A stretch of 64,000 nucleotides of DNA from G025836975 sp049646585 (GTDB lineage Bacteria > Pseudomonadota > Gammaproteobacteria > Burkholderiales > Burkholderiaceae_B): contig JBARWC010000153.1 in the NCBI GenBank assembly GCA_049646585.1, positions 18,286 to 82,285 on the forward strand. The letters run 5' to 3'. Position numbers and translations under genes: made by a program. The notes below the pieces were generated by a model. It was not told the DNA's origin and ran no database searches. It saw only the letters and a list, made by a program, of their open reading frames with translations. This document shows, piece after piece, positions 8,286-16,642 of the stretch; within the stretch, counting starts at the first letter, position 1; each line of letters starts with the position of its first letter.

Positions 8286-9473
8286 TTATGCGGGCCGGCC
8301 CAGCAAGCCGCGCGCGGCCAGGCTGGCAAAAAGGGCGGAAATGCCGAACTCCCACGGCGGCAGCTTGTCGCTGTGGTTTACGTGGTTGGCCAGGCAGCCC
8401 AGCTTTTCGGTGGAGATATATACATCGTCGTCCAGATGATGCGTAAAGCCCGCGCCTTCGGTGCCGCGATCCTTGGTCGGCGCGAACATGGTGCCGCAGA
8501 ACAACATGATGCCGTCCGGGTACTGGTGATTGCCGCCCATGGCGTTGTCGACCAGCTCCAGCGGGTCGCGGCTGATCTGCGACATCGAGCTGTAGCCTTC
8601 CAGGACGAAGCCGTCGCGGCCTTCGACACGCAGGTGTATGGTGGCCGAGCGCACGTCGTCCAGCGTAAAGTGTTCGTCGAACAGGCGGATGAAGGGGCCG
8701 ATGGCGCAGGCGGCGTTATTGTCCTTGGCCTTGCCCAGCAGCAGCGCACTGCGCCCTTCGAAGTCGCGCAGATTGACGTCGTTGCCCAGGCTGGCGCCTA
8801 CCACTTCGGCGCGCGACGACACCGCCAGCACGATTTCGGGTTCGGGGTTGTTCCAGGACGAGGCATGGTGCAGGCCCACGCCGGCTCCGGTGCCCACCGA
8901 CGACAGCGGCGCCGCCTTGGTGAAGATTTCGGCGTCGGGGCCTATGCCCACTTCCAGGTACTGCGACCACATCTTCTTTTCCAGCAGCACGGCCTTCAGG
9001 CGCTGCGCGTCTTCCGAACCCGGCTTGATGGCGCTAAGGTCGGACCCGATGACGGCCACGACTTCGCGCCGCACGGCGTCGGCCGCCGCGGCATCGCCGC
9101 GCGCCTGCTCTTCAATGACGCGTTCCACCATGCTTTGCGCAAACGTAACCCCGGCCGCCTTCACGACCTGCAGGTCGTTGGGCGCCAGCAGGTGGCGCTG
9201 GGCGGGGTTGGGGCCGTGCTTCAGGGTAGAGGCCAGCCAATCGTCCAGGCTGCCCAGCGACGAGCCGCTGGCCTTCCGGACCGCGTCGGCGGGATTGGCG
9301 CTTTCCAGCAGAAGCGATACCGTGGGCGCAACCGCGGTGATATCGATCAGTTCACCGTTGCGCACCGTAACGACGGCGGGGCCGCCGCCTGCGCCCGGCA
9401 GCCATGCGCGTCCAACAAGAATGGCGCGGTCCGCGTCTTGGGGCAAGGTCGCCGAGGTGGTGATGTGTGTCAT
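8286..9473 (-). CDS. Fumarylacetoacetate-hydrolase (FAH) family protein
   Basis: 395 aa from the ATG at 9473, which has a CAGGAG ribosome site 6 nt upstream. The length and sequence (RSEVVGASLGNDVNLRDFEGRS type region, then GTMFAPTKDRG near the C terminus) fit the long FAH-fold branch. This superfamily includes fumarylacetoacetate and acylpyruvate hydrolases and 2-keto-3-deoxy sugar-acid dehydratases, and it binds a divalent metal through conserved acidic residues. It is the first gene of the operon with the alpha-hydroxyacid oxidase, so a hydroxyacid-to-ketoacid pathway is likely. A GC-rich hairpin lies in its leader. Whether it is a hydrolase or a dehydratase is not decidable here. Confidence 0.82.
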   Translation of the reverse strand: MTHITTSATLPQDADRAILVGRAWLPGAGGGPAVVTVRNGELIDITAVAPTVSLLLESANPADAVRKASGSSLGSLDDWLASTLKHGPNPAQRHLLAPNDLQVVKAAGVTFAQSMVERVIEEQARGDAAAADAVRREVVAVIGSDLSAIKPGSEDAQRLKAVLLEKKMWSQYLEVGIGPDAEIFTKAAPLSSVGTGAGVGLHHASSWNNPEPEIVLAVSSRAEVVGASLGNDVNLRDFEGRSALLLGKAKDNNAACAIGPFIRLFDEHFTLDDVRSATIHLRVEGRDGFVLEGYSSMSQISRDPLELVDNAMGGNHQYPDGIMLFCGTMFAPTKDRGTEGAGFTHHLDDDVYISTEKLGCLANHVNHSDKLPPWEFGISALFASLAARGLLGRPA

Positions 9474-9799
9474 GAAAAGCTCCTGAGGTTCTGCGCAGCG
9501 CCCCGCCTGCGCGCCATCGAAGGGCGGGGCGCAGGCGGGGCGGTATGCGGGAAGTCTAAAAGTCGGGTGTGGCTGCGGCAAGCCATATTTACTTGAAGCC
9601 TGGCCAAGAAAAATTCATGCACTGCAGAGCCTGGAACGGCAAGGGATAGATTTTCTTGGGCAGACACTGAAACTTTCTCGTTAGGCAATGCCATGCATCG
9701 CATCTAGAATCTAAAAGAAACGCGGGGCAACCGGACCAGGATTTGGCTTTTGGCCGGAATGCGCATAACGAATCATCCTTCAACGAGAGTTGTACAGAA
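9474..9799. promoter_or_regulatory. Divergent intergenic region with a leader hairpin (326 bp)
   Basis: There is no gene between the FAH gene (-) and the enoyl-CoA hydratase (+). Near the FAH start is a perfect 14-bp inverted repeat (CGCCCCGCCTGCGC at 9499-9512, complement at 9529-9542, 16-nt loop) with no T-run, so it is not a classical terminator; it would lie in the 5' leader of the - operon. The remainder (about 9590-9799) is AT-richer and must hold both promoters. I see no convincing paired -35/-10. Confidence 0.5.
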
Positions 9800-10579
9800 A
9801 TGTCAGGAATCATTCAAGTCACGCGCGACGGCGCCGTCGCCACCATTACCCTAAATCGTCCGGAAAGGATGAATGCGCTGGACCTGGGCGCCTGGGAGGA
9901 CCTGGGCAAGGTCATGGATACCTTGTCCGCCGACGATGATCTGCGCTGCGTCGTGATGCGCGGTGCCGGCGACAAGGCCTTCTCGGCCGGCGCCGACATC
10001 GAGGAATTCCCCGAGCGCCGCCTGAACTCCGCGCAGGCCGAGGCCTACGGCAAGATCACGCATCGCACCATGCGGGCCATCGCCGAGTGCCGCCATCCCA
10101 CGATTGCCGTGATCAAAGGCGCCTGCGTGGGTGGCGGCCTGGAATTGGCATCGGTGTGCGACCTGCGCGTCTGCACGGCATCCAGCAAGTTCGGCGTGCC
10201 CATCAAGCGGCTGGGCCTGGTGCTGTCCTACGGCGAGCTGGCGGGGCTGATCGCCCTGACCGGCACGGCGGTGGCCATGGAGATGCTGCTTGAAGGCCGC
10301 GTGTTCGGCGCCCAAGAGGCCCTGGACAAGCGCTTGGTCAACCGTGTCATCGACGATGCCGAATTCGACGGCGAGGTCGATGCTATCCTGCGCCGCATCA
10401 GCACCGGCGCGCCGCTGGTGGCACGCTGGCACAAGAAGTTCGCGCGCCGCCTGGCCCAGAACACGCCCCTGTCGGAAGAAGAACAGCGCGAAGCCTTTGC
10501 CTGCTTCGACACGGAAGACTTCCGCATCGGCTACCAGGCCTTCCTGAACAAAGCCACACCGGAATTCACCGGCCGATAG
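9800..10579 (+). CDS. Enoyl-CoA hydratase/isomerase family protein
   Basis: 259 aa from the ATG at 9800, typical for a monofunctional crotonase. It shows the family start VTRDGAVATITLNRPERMNALD, the first oxyanion-hole region AFSAGADIEEF (SAGAD), and the second, KGACVGGGLELASVCDLRV. The fold hydrates or isomerises acyl-CoA thioesters in the cytosol. A class III CoA-transferase gene follows 105 nt downstream on the same strand, so the pair likely activates an acid as CoA ester and then hydrates it. A Glu that some hydratases carry after GGGLEL-type motifs is not enough to fix the reaction. Substrate unknown. Confidence 0.93.
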   Translation: MSGIIQVTRDGAVATITLNRPERMNALDLGAWEDLGKVMDTLSADDDLRCVVMRGAGDKAFSAGADIEEFPERRLNSAQAEAYGKITHRTMRAIAECRHPTIAVIKGACVGGGLELASVCDLRVCTASSKFGVPIKRLGLVLSYGELAGLIALTGTAVAMEMLLEGRVFGAQEALDKRLVNRVIDDAEFDGEVDAILRRISTGAPLVARWHKKFARRLAQNTPLSEEEQREAFACFDTEDFRIGYQAFLNKATPEFTGR

Positions 10580-10684
10580 CCGACGGGCCGGGGCAGCCGT
10601 TCCATAGCGGCCCTGCGGTATCCTGGCCTGGCGGCGGCACATGCCGGCCAGGCTGAACCTTAACCTATTAGCTGTGCAATCACT

Positions 10685-11899
10685 ATGAATCTACCGTTAT
10701 CGAAAATCAGGGTCCTGGACGTCAGCCAAGTCATGGCCGGCCCTTTCTGCTGCATGCTGTTGGGCGACATGGGCGCCGACGTCATCAAGATCGAACCCCC
10801 CGGCGTCGGCGACCAGACACGATCCGCCATGGGCTTTCGCCTGAAAGGCGCGGACAGCGGCGGCTTCCTGGCATTGAACCGGAACAAGCGCAGTGTGGAA
10901 ATCAACCTGAAGTCCGAAGCCGGGCTGAAGGCCTTCTACGAGCTGGTCAAGACGGCCGACGTATTGGTCGAGAACAACCGCCCCGGTGTGGCCGCGCGCC
11001 TGAAAATCGATTACGACACGCTCAAGGCCATCAATCCGCGCCTGGTCTATGCCAGCATCTCCGGCTTCGGCCAGACGGGGCCCTGGGCCGGCAGGCCGGG
11101 CTTCGACCTGATCGCGCAGGCCTTGTCGGGCGTCATGAGCGTCATGGGGCACCCCGGCGCCGACCCGGTCAAGTCCAGCGTGCCGGTGGCGGACCTGGGC
11201 TCCGGACTGTTCGCGGCTTACGGCATCCTTAGCGCCCTGCTCGGGCGCGAGCATACCAAGCAAGGCCAGCATGTGGACACGTCCTTGCTGGAAACCGCGC
11301 TGGGCCTTTCGGTATGGGAAACGGCGGAGTTCTGGGGCACCGGCAAGCTGCCCGTCCCCATCGGCAGCGCCAACCGCATGAGCGCGCCTTACCAGGCCGT
11401 GCGCGGCTCCGACCGCTACTTCGTCATCGGCGCCGCCAACCCTAAGCTCTGGACGGCGCTGTGCGGGCTGCTGGGCCGGGAAGACCTGCTGCAGGACTCC
11501 CGCTTCACCAGCAATGCGGAACGCCTGAGCAATCGCGACGCATTGATTGCCGAGCTGGAATCCGTGTTCACCACCAAGCCAGCCCAGCATTGGGTGGACA
11601 GCCTGCAGGCCATAGGCGTGCCGGCATCCATGATCCTGGATTACTCCGAGGCGCTGGAAAGCGAGCAGGCAGTCGCCAGGAATATGGTGCTGAAGATGGA
11701 TCACCCCGTGGAAGGCCAGGTCAATGTGCTGGGCTTCCCCGTCAAGCTAAGCGGCACGCCGCAGCAGATACGCATGCCGCCGCCCCTGTTGGGCCAGCAC
11801 ACCATGGAAGTCCTGCGCGAAGCGGGGCTCAGCGACGGCCAGATCGGCGAGTTGCAGGCGGGCGGCGCGTTCAGCCGGGAAGAGAAGAGCAAGAAGTAA
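10685..11899 (+). CDS. CaiB/BaiF (class III) acyl-CoA transferase
   Basis: 404 aa, the normal family length. The N terminus LSKIRVLDVSQVMAGPFCCM, then LGDMGADVIKIEPPGVGDQTR, is the classic CoA-transferase III opening. SISGFGQTGPWAGRPGFDLIAQALSG follows, and VADLGSGLFAAYGILSAL contains the Asp expected to form the acyl-anhydride intermediate. It moves CoA between carboxylic acids. Downstream of the enoyl-CoA hydratase it probably loads the pathway acid onto CoA. A GcvA-like LysR gene converges on it from 12934. The donor and acceptor acids cannot be identified from sequence. Confidence 0.94.
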   Translation: MNLPLSKIRVLDVSQVMAGPFCCMLLGDMGADVIKIEPPGVGDQTRSAMGFRLKGADSGGFLALNRNKRSVEINLKSEAGLKAFYELVKTADVLVENNRPGVAARLKIDYDTLKAINPRLVYASISGFGQTGPWAGRPGFDLIAQALSGVMSVMGHPGADPVKSSVPVADLGSGLFAAYGILSALLGREHTKQGQHVDTSLLETALGLSVWETAEFWGTGKLPVPIGSANRMSAPYQAVRGSDRYFVIGAANPKLWTALCGLLGREDLLQDSRFTSNAERLSNRDALIAELESVFTTKPAQHWVDSLQAIGVPASMILDYSEALESEQAVARNMVLKMDHPVEGQVNVLGFPVKLSGTPQQIRMPPPLLGQHTMEVLREAGLSDGQIGELQAGGAFSREEKSKK

Positions 11900-12010
11900 A
11901 GCGGCAGGCCGGTTTGTCGTCGGGGTGGCGCACTTGGTTGCGTCCCCGGCGCGGCCGGCTGATGCGGCTTGCGGTCACTTGGCCACCCGGTCGCCTGGCT
12001 GATTAACCGC

Positions 12011-12934
12011 CTAGTCCTGGTCGGACGGGTCCTTGTCCTGGGCCATTTCGTTCAGCACCCAGTCGACGAAGCTGCGGATGCGGGGATCGTCGTCGCGCTC
12101 TTCGGGGTAGGCGATAAAGTAAGAGAATTCCACCGGGATGCTGGCCTCGAACGGCCGGACCAGCTTGCCCTTGGCCAGTTCGTCCCGCACCCAGTGCTTC
12201 TTGGCCAGGGCCACGCCCAGGCCGTCGAGCGCCGCGTTGATGACCAGGTGGCTGGGCCAGAAGGACGGCCCGCGGGTGGCATCCACGTCCTGGACGCCGA
12301 CCTGGTTCAGCCACATCGCCCAGTTGGGGTTGCTGGCGTCGGCATAGGTGCTGTCGTCGTGCAGCAGCGTATGAAAGCGCAGGTCGCTGGGTTCGCGCAG
12401 CGGGTGCGGCCCTTCCATCAGGGCCGGGCTACAGACCGGAAAGACTTCAACAGGCAGGCATTCCAGCGTGCGCAGCCCTGGCTGCCCGCCTCGGCCGTAA
12501 TGTATGGCCAGGTCGATGTCTTCACGGGTGAAATCCACCATGGGGGCGGAGGTCGACACCTTCAGGTCTATGGTGGGATGGGCGGCCATGAAGCGCGCCA
12601 TGCGTGGAATCAGCCACTTCACCGCAAAGGTGGGCGGCGTATTGATCTTGAGTACCGACAGGTTGTGTGAATGCAGGCGCTGCGTGGCGGTGGCAATGTG
12701 CTGGAAGGCCCGCTGGACTTCGGGCAGATAGGCCTGCCCGGCCGTGGTCAGCACCAGCGACTTGGCCTGCCGTATGAACAGCGCCACGCCCAGGCTGTCT
12801 TCCAGCACCTTGATCTGGTGGCTGACTGCCGATGGCGTAACAAAAAGCTCTTCCCCGGCCTTGGTGAAGCTGAGCAGCCTTGCTGCAACCTCGAAGGCGC
12901 GCAAGGGATTCAGCGGTGGTATCTGGCGGGCCAT
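12011..12934 (-). CDS. LysR-family regulator, GcvA-like subgroup
   Basis: 307 aa. The start LNPLRAFEVAARLLSFTKAG and then ELFVTPSAVSHQIKVLEDSL is diagnostic for the GcvA/AmpR-like LysR subgroup. A KWLIPRMARFMAAHPTIDLKV effector-domain opening and the WxxWL-like segment NPNWAMWLNQVG follow. It converges with the CoA-transferase gene, so it is not in the usual divergent arrangement with a target. Possible targets are itself or the upstream hydratase/CoA-transferase pair. The 183 bp before its start and the TA pair show no obvious paralogous operator. Confidence 0.92.
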   Translation of the reverse strand: MARQIPPLNPLRAFEVAARLLSFTKAGEELFVTPSAVSHQIKVLEDSLGVALFIRQAKSLVLTTAGQAYLPEVQRAFQHIATATQRLHSHNLSVLKINTPPTFAVKWLIPRMARFMAAHPTIDLKVSTSAPMVDFTREDIDLAIHYGRGGQPGLRTLECLPVEVFPVCSPALMEGPHPLREPSDLRFHTLLHDDSTYADASNPNWAMWLNQVGVQDVDATRGPSFWPSHLVINAALDGLGVALAKKHWVRDELAKGKLVRPFEASIPVEFSYFIAYPEERDDDPRIRSFVDWVLNEMAQDKDPSDQD

Positions 12935-13117
12935 TGAAAGAGTCTCCTGCTGCGTCTATTCAGTCATGCGGCGTCGGTTTCCTTGTGCGTGAGCAGGGAT
13001 ATTGTACGTCATGGCACAAACCGTCATGGATGGAAGCGAGCGGGGCGGACAGGCGCTAGCGCTCAGTAATCAGCACGGCAGCAATCGTGGGCTAAGGACG
13101 CATTTGAGAAAAGAAAA

Positions 13118-13438
13118 TCAGGCCGCGACGGTGATGCCCGGCGTGTGCTCCCGCTGAGCAGCGTGCACGACGATCTCGATATGCTGATCCAGGGACACCA
13201 GTGCCTGCATCAACCGCTCCAGTGAAATGTTCTGGAGCTTGTAGCGGCGAACCTGGGACACCTTGGGCTGGGTCATGCCGGTAATACGGGCCGTTTCGGT
13301 CTGGTTTAGGCCGCGCTGGTCGATCAGCTCGTTGAGTTTGAGTGCGAGCGCCGCCTTTGCCGACAGCTCTTCCGCATCGTCGAAACCGAGATCCAGCAGC
13401 ACGTTGTCGGTGCCTTGAGAGGTATCTTTGCGACTCAT
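13118..13438 (-). CDS. XRE-family antitoxin, HigA-like
   Basis: 106 aa with a central helix-turn-helix: LNELIDQRGLNQTETARITG, then MTQPKVSQVRRYKLQNISLERLM. The LDLGFDDAEELSAKAALALKL preface is typical of antitoxins paired with Gp49/HigB-type RelE-fold toxins. The start ATG shares one base with the toxin stop (TAATG at 13440-13436), so translation is coupled and the order is toxin first, as in higBA. It should neutralise the toxin and repress the operon, probably through the dyad at 13812-13838. Both genes look intact. Confidence 0.88.
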   Translation of the reverse strand: MSRKDTSQGTDNVLLDLGFDDAEELSAKAALALKLNELIDQRGLNQTETARITGMTQPKVSQVRRYKLQNISLERLMQALVSLDQHIEIVVHAAQREHTPGITVAA

Positions 13439-13800
13439 TATGTTCTCCTGTTCGCCGCATAGCGGGCGAGCACTTCTTTCAAGCGCTTCTCGATCAACTT
13501 CACGTCCGGCTGTGGCGTGGCGATGCCGGACGTGGATTTCTTCTGAAACGCATGCAGCACATGCACCGCGTCCCCGACGTTCACTATGTAAACCGCGCGG
13601 AAGGTGTCGCCCCGATGGTCTTCCACCAGTTCATACACCCCCGAGCTGAGGCCCTTCCAGGGCTTGGCCGAGTCCGGCGTGCGGCCCAGCTGGACGACGA
13701 ACAATGACACGCCCATGTCCTTCTGCACGGGGATGGGAAACTTTTTGAGGTCCTTCTTCGATGAGCCTTCCCAATACAGGAGCTTGCGTTTCTCTGTCAT
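13438..13800 (-). CDS. RelE/HigB-fold toxin (phage Gp49-like family)
   Basis: 120 aa. The pattern YWEGSSKKDLKKFPIPVQKD, RTPDSAKPWKGLSSGVYEL, then FRAVYIVNVGDAVHVLHAFQKKS is characteristic of the Gp49-like HigB branch, ribosome-dependent mRNA interferases. Basic residues near the C terminus (KLIEKRLKEVLARY) agree. It is upstream of and coupled to its antitoxin. A TATAAT box ends only one base before the ATG, which would put the transcript start inside or at the coding region, so leaderless or very short-leader translation is possible. No alternative internal start near residue 5-10 is evident. Confidence 0.87.
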   Translation of the reverse strand: MTEKRKLLYWEGSSKKDLKKFPIPVQKDMGVSLFVVQLGRTPDSAKPWKGLSSGVYELVEDHRGDTFRAVYIVNVGDAVHVLHAFQKKSTSGIATPQPDVKLIEKRLKEVLARYAANRRT

Positions 13801-13811
13801 GATTATATCTG

Positions 13812-13838
13812 TTCAGGTATAGATGGCAAGTACCTGAA
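13812..13838 (-). promoter_or_regulatory. Dyad operator of the HigBA-like operon
   Basis: TTCAGGTA and TACCTGAA form a perfect 8-bp inverted repeat with an 11-nt spacer, lying 12-38 nt upstream of the toxin ATG. On the - strand a TTGCCA (-35), a 16-nt spacer and TATAAT (-10) overlap or follow it, so bound antitoxin would block RNA polymerase. The dyad is seen directly; the ligand is inferred. Confidence 0.65.
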
Positions 13839-13934
13839 TTGTCGCGACAGCGCTGCAGCGAGTCCAACAAAGCCATGACTAATATGTCCCTTCCGCGCCC
13901 CCAAAGCCCACAGGAAAGCCGAAGGCTACCCCGC

Positions 13935-13961
13935 CTTGTATTGTACTGTTGATAATACAAG
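13935..13961. promoter_or_regulatory. Candidate GntR operator before the Bug-gntR unit
   Basis: CTTGTATT and AATACAAG form a perfect 8-bp inverted repeat with an 11-nt spacer, 55-81 nt before the Bug ATG at 14016. The first ten bases, CTTGTATTGT, recur exactly on the - strand at 18520-18511, upstream of the aconitase-like operon that converges on the same gntR. Two matching sites flanking one cluster point to a local GntR regulon. Confidence 0.6.
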
Positions 13962-14015
13962 TTTATGATTGCACCTGAACAAGAAACCGCACCCCACATT
14001 CCTCAGGAGATCACC

Positions 14016-14981
14016 ATGCATTTATCCGGATTTCGCCGCTGCCTGATTGCCGCGGCCCTGGCCGTTCTGCCTTTTAGCGCCAGCATGGCGCAAGCCGACA
14101 AGCCCATTACCTTGCTGGTCGGGGCGACGCCCGGCGGCACCACCGACCGCGTTGCCCGCGGCATCGCCAAGGAAATGTCCGGCTTGCTAAAGCAAACCGT
14201 CATCGTCGAAAACAAGGCCGGCGCGGGCGGCAATATTGCCGCCGACATGGTGGCCCGGTCCAACAAGGACGGCGACACGCTGCTGATCAGCTTCACCAGC
14301 TTTTCGGTCAATGCCAGCCTGTACAAGAAACTGCCCTTCGACCCGAAGAAAGACTTCACGCCCATCACCCTGCTGGCCGAAGTGCCCAGCGTGCTGCTGG
14401 CCCGCAAGGATTTCCCCGCCAACAGCGTGGCGGAGCTGATCGCGCTGGCCAAGAAGAACCCGGGCGATTACAGCTTTGCGGTGGGCGGCATCGGGTCGTC
14501 GTTGCACATGGCCACGGCCAGCTTCCAGATGGATACCGGCATCAAGGGCCTGACCGTTCCGTATAAAGGCACATCTCCCGCGCTGCAGGACCTGGTCGGC
14601 GGCCAGGTCGACCTGATGTTCGCCAGCGTGGAAAACGCCTTGCCCCTGCTGAACACCGGCCGCGTCAAGTTCCTGGGCGTTACCAGCACCGAGTCCATGA
14701 AGCAGTTTCCGGGTGTGCCGCCTATTTCCAATACCGTGCCCGGCTTCAAGTCCAAGGCCTGGTTCGGCATGTTCGGCCCCGCCGGCATGTCGCCTGAAAA
14801 GGTGGCATTGTTGAACAAGGCCGCGGTCGAAGGCGCCAAGCACGCCACCTTCATCGACCTGATGACGCACGGCGGCGGCGAAGTGGTCACCACCACGCCG
14901 CAGGAGTTTTCCGATTACGTCGCCAAAGACATTGATCATTATGCAAAAGTCGTAGAATTCACGGGCGCAACCGTGAACTAA
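14016..14981 (+). CDS. Bug/TctC-family periplasmic solute receptor
   Basis: 321 aa from the ATG at 14016, which has AGGAG 7 nt upstream; it begins a Sec signal (MHLSGFRRCLIAAALAVLPF, cleavage near SMAQA). The mature protein has DKPITLLVGATPGGTTDRVA, NKAGAGGNIAADMVA, TVPYKGTSPALQDLVGGQVD and a C-terminal FVKAEH-like SDYVAKDIDHYAKV, as in Bug proteins. It is followed after 8 nt by a GntR gene and faces an aconitase-family/lyase operon. It probably captures the di- or tricarboxylate degraded by that operon. No TctA/TctB membrane subunits are encoded nearby. Confidence 0.93.
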   Translation: MHLSGFRRCLIAAALAVLPFSASMAQADKPITLLVGATPGGTTDRVARGIAKEMSGLLKQTVIVENKAGAGGNIAADMVARSNKDGDTLLISFTSFSVNASLYKKLPFDPKKDFTPITLLAEVPSVLLARKDFPANSVAELIALAKKNPGDYSFAVGGIGSSLHMATASFQMDTGIKGLTVPYKGTSPALQDLVGGQVDLMFASVENALPLLNTGRVKFLGVTSTESMKQFPGVPPISNTVPGFKSKAWFGMFGPAGMSPEKVALLNKAAVEGAKHATFIDLMTHGGGEVVTTTPQEFSDYVAKDIDHYAKVVEFTGATVN

Positions 14982-14989
14982 GAGACTTG

Positions 14990-15769
14990 ATGATCGCCAA
15001 CCCCACCCCTCGTTACTACCGCATCTATCGCCTGCTGAAGCAGGCGATAGAAAGCCACCAGTTCACCGGCGACGAGGCACTGCCCAGCGAAAACGCGCTG
15101 GCGCAGCAATACCAGGTGTCGCGCCTGACCATACGCCGTTCGCTGGAGCTGCTGCAGCACGACGGCCTGATCGAGCGTCGGCAGGGGCGGGGCACATTTC
15201 CCAAGCTGGGCAACATCAAGACCGCGCCGCTGCCGGCGGACATCAACAAGCTGCTGGCCGGGCTGTCGGAAATGGGCAGCAGCACGCGGGCCAGCGTGCT
15301 GTCCTTCGGCTACGAAACGGCCAGCCCCTACGTATGCACCCAGCTGGAATTGCCGCAAGGCGCAAAAGTGCAAAAATCGATTCGCGTGCGCTATCGCGAC
15401 GAGCAGCCCTTTTCCTATCTGACCACCTACGTGCCTGAGCACATCGGCCGTCAGTACGGCGCGGACGACCTGGTACGTCAGCCCATCCAGGCCATCTTCA
15501 AGACGCTGGGCATGAAGCTGGCCTCGGCCGAGCAGGGCATAAGCGCCATACTGGCCGACGTGCAGCATGCCGAAGCCTTGCGGGTCGATGCGGGGGCGGC
15601 GCTGCTGCGCATCAGGCGCGTCGTGCGCGATCTGGATGGTGCTCCCGTGGAATACCTGGATGCCGCCTACAACCCGGCGCATTTCGAGTACCGCATGACC
15701 TTGGCCAATAAACGCTCCAAGGCCGGGGACAACTGGGTCATGGACGCCAAGAAAGGCGCCGCGAAGTAA
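14990..15769 (+). CDS. GntR-family regulator, HutC/UTRA type
   Basis: 259 aa from the ATG at 14990 (the TTG just before is also possible; AGAGA lies upstream). The winged helix at about residues 8-75 has SENALAQQYQVSRLTIRRSL and the wing LIERRQGRGTF, followed by a UTRA ligand domain (VRYRDEQPFSYLTTYVPEHI, then AGAALLRIRRVVRDLDGAPVEY). HutC-type repressors release DNA on binding a pathway metabolite. It is co-transcribed with the Bug receptor and its stop lies 3 nt from that of the convergent lyase gene. The paired CTTGTATTGT sites on both sides of the cluster are its probable operators. Confidence 0.93.
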   Translation: MIANPTPRYYRIYRLLKQAIESHQFTGDEALPSENALAQQYQVSRLTIRRSLELLQHDGLIERRQGRGTFPKLGNIKTAPLPADINKLLAGLSEMGSSTRASVLSFGYETASPYVCTQLELPQGAKVQKSIRVRYRDEQPFSYLTTYVPEHIGRQYGADDLVRQPIQAIFKTLGMKLASAEQGISAILADVQHAEALRVDAGAALLRIRRVVRDLDGAPVEYLDAAYNPAHFEYRMTLANKRSKAGDNWVMDAKKGAAK

Positions 15770-15772
15770 ACG

Positions 15773-16642
15773 CTATACGTATTTGCGCCCTTGTTCCATC
15801 AGCGCCGGCGTTTCGATCAGCTCGTTCAATTGCTTGAAGTCCAGCATGGACCCTGCCAGCGACGCCGTCGTTCCCGTCTGTTGCAGCGTACCGTAGTAGG
15901 TACGCAGGCTGTGGGCCACCGCGCGCGCCGCGCCCCCCGGAAAAATCACGATCTTGAAGCCCATGGATTGCAGGTCCCCCACCGTGTGCAAGGGGGTGAT
16001 GCCGCCTTCCACCATGTTTGCCAGCAGGGGAATGCGCGAACCAAAGCGCTTGGCGGCCGTAAGCAATTCGTCCCGGCTTCTAAGGGCTTCGATGAACAGG
16101 GCATCCACACCGCAAGCCAGGTAGGCCTCGGCCCGTTCCATGGCCGCGTCGAAGCCCTCCACCGCCAGCGAGTCCGTGCGCGCCAGGATCAGCGTATCGC
16201 TGCTGTGGCGCGCATCCAGAGCGGCCCGCAGCTTGCCGCACATTTCCTCGACAGGTGCTATGGTCTTGCCTTCCAGGTGGCCGCAGCGCTTGGGGAAGGT
16301 CTGGTCTTCAAGCTGTATCATCGCCGCGCCGGCTTTCTCGAAGCCGCGCACCGTGCGCATCACGTTCAGCGCATTGCCGAAGCCGGTGTCGCCGTCCACG
16401 ATAATGGGCAGCCGCACCCGTTCCGTAATGCGCGACAGGGTCTGTTCGACTTCCGTATAGGTGGTCAGCCCCACGTCCGAGCGGCCCAGGCGCGTGTAGG
16501 CGATCGAGGCGCCCGACAGGTAAGCCGCCTTGAAACCCGCCTGCTCGGCAATCAGGGCCGAGAAACTATCGTAGATGCCGGGCGCCAGCAGGGCGCCCGG
16601 GGCTTGCAGCAAAGGCTTTAATGCGGGTGTGTATGTCGTCAT
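15773..16642 (-). CDS. Isocitrate lyase/PEP mutase superfamily lyase
   Basis: 289 aa. DGDTGFGN (Asp83, Asp85) supplies the Mg-binding acidic residues, and FPKRCGHLEGK carries Cys120 of the K(K/R)CGH motif. That motif marks carbon-carbon lyases such as isocitrate, 2-methylisocitrate and 2,3-dimethylmalate lyase and is absent from true phosphonomutases. It should split a 2-hydroxy di- or tricarboxylate into pyruvate or glyoxylate plus another acid. The ATG overlaps the stop of the aconitase-like small subunit by 4 nt. Hydratase plus lyase together resemble the dimethylmaleate hydratase/dimethylmalate lyase pair of nicotinate fermentation or the methylcitrate pathway; the exact substrate is inferred. 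Confidence 0.9.
   Translation of the reverse strand: MTTYTPALKPLLQAPGALLAPGIYDSFSALIAEQAGFKAAYLSGASIAYTRLGRSDVGLTTYTEVEQTLSRITERVRLPIIVDGDTGFGNALNVMRTVRGFEKAGAAMIQLEDQTFPKRCGHLEGKTIAPVEEMCGKLRAALDARHSSDTLILARTDSLAVEGFDAAMERAEAYLACGVDALFIEALRSRDELLTAAKRFGSRIPLLANMVEGGITPLHTVGDLQSMGFKIVIFPGGAARAVAHSLRTYYGTLQQTGTTASLAGSMLDFKQLNELIETPALMEQGRKYV

Noticed and set aside
3571..9596. Long open frames opposite or out of phase with the Bug, amidase, oxidase and FAH genes (for example 3571-4500 -, 4437-5855 -, 5959-6993 -, 8196-9596 +)
   Set aside because: They are GC-driven shadows: the opposite frames encode clear conserved families with signal peptides, catalytic motifs and ribosome sites, while these translate to low-complexity Gly/His/Gln/Arg-rich sequence with no recognisable domain.
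10625..10660. GC-rich CCTGGC...GCCAGG stem between the enoyl-CoA hydratase and CoA-transferase genes
   Set aside because: The stem is imperfect and has no T-run; the two genes are probably co-transcribed, so it is not called a terminator.
13092..13460. Alternative 122-aa - frame across the HigA-like gene
   Set aside because: It is Arg/Pro/Ala-rich shadow sequence; the 106-aa frame has a clear XRE domain and TAATG coupling to the toxin.
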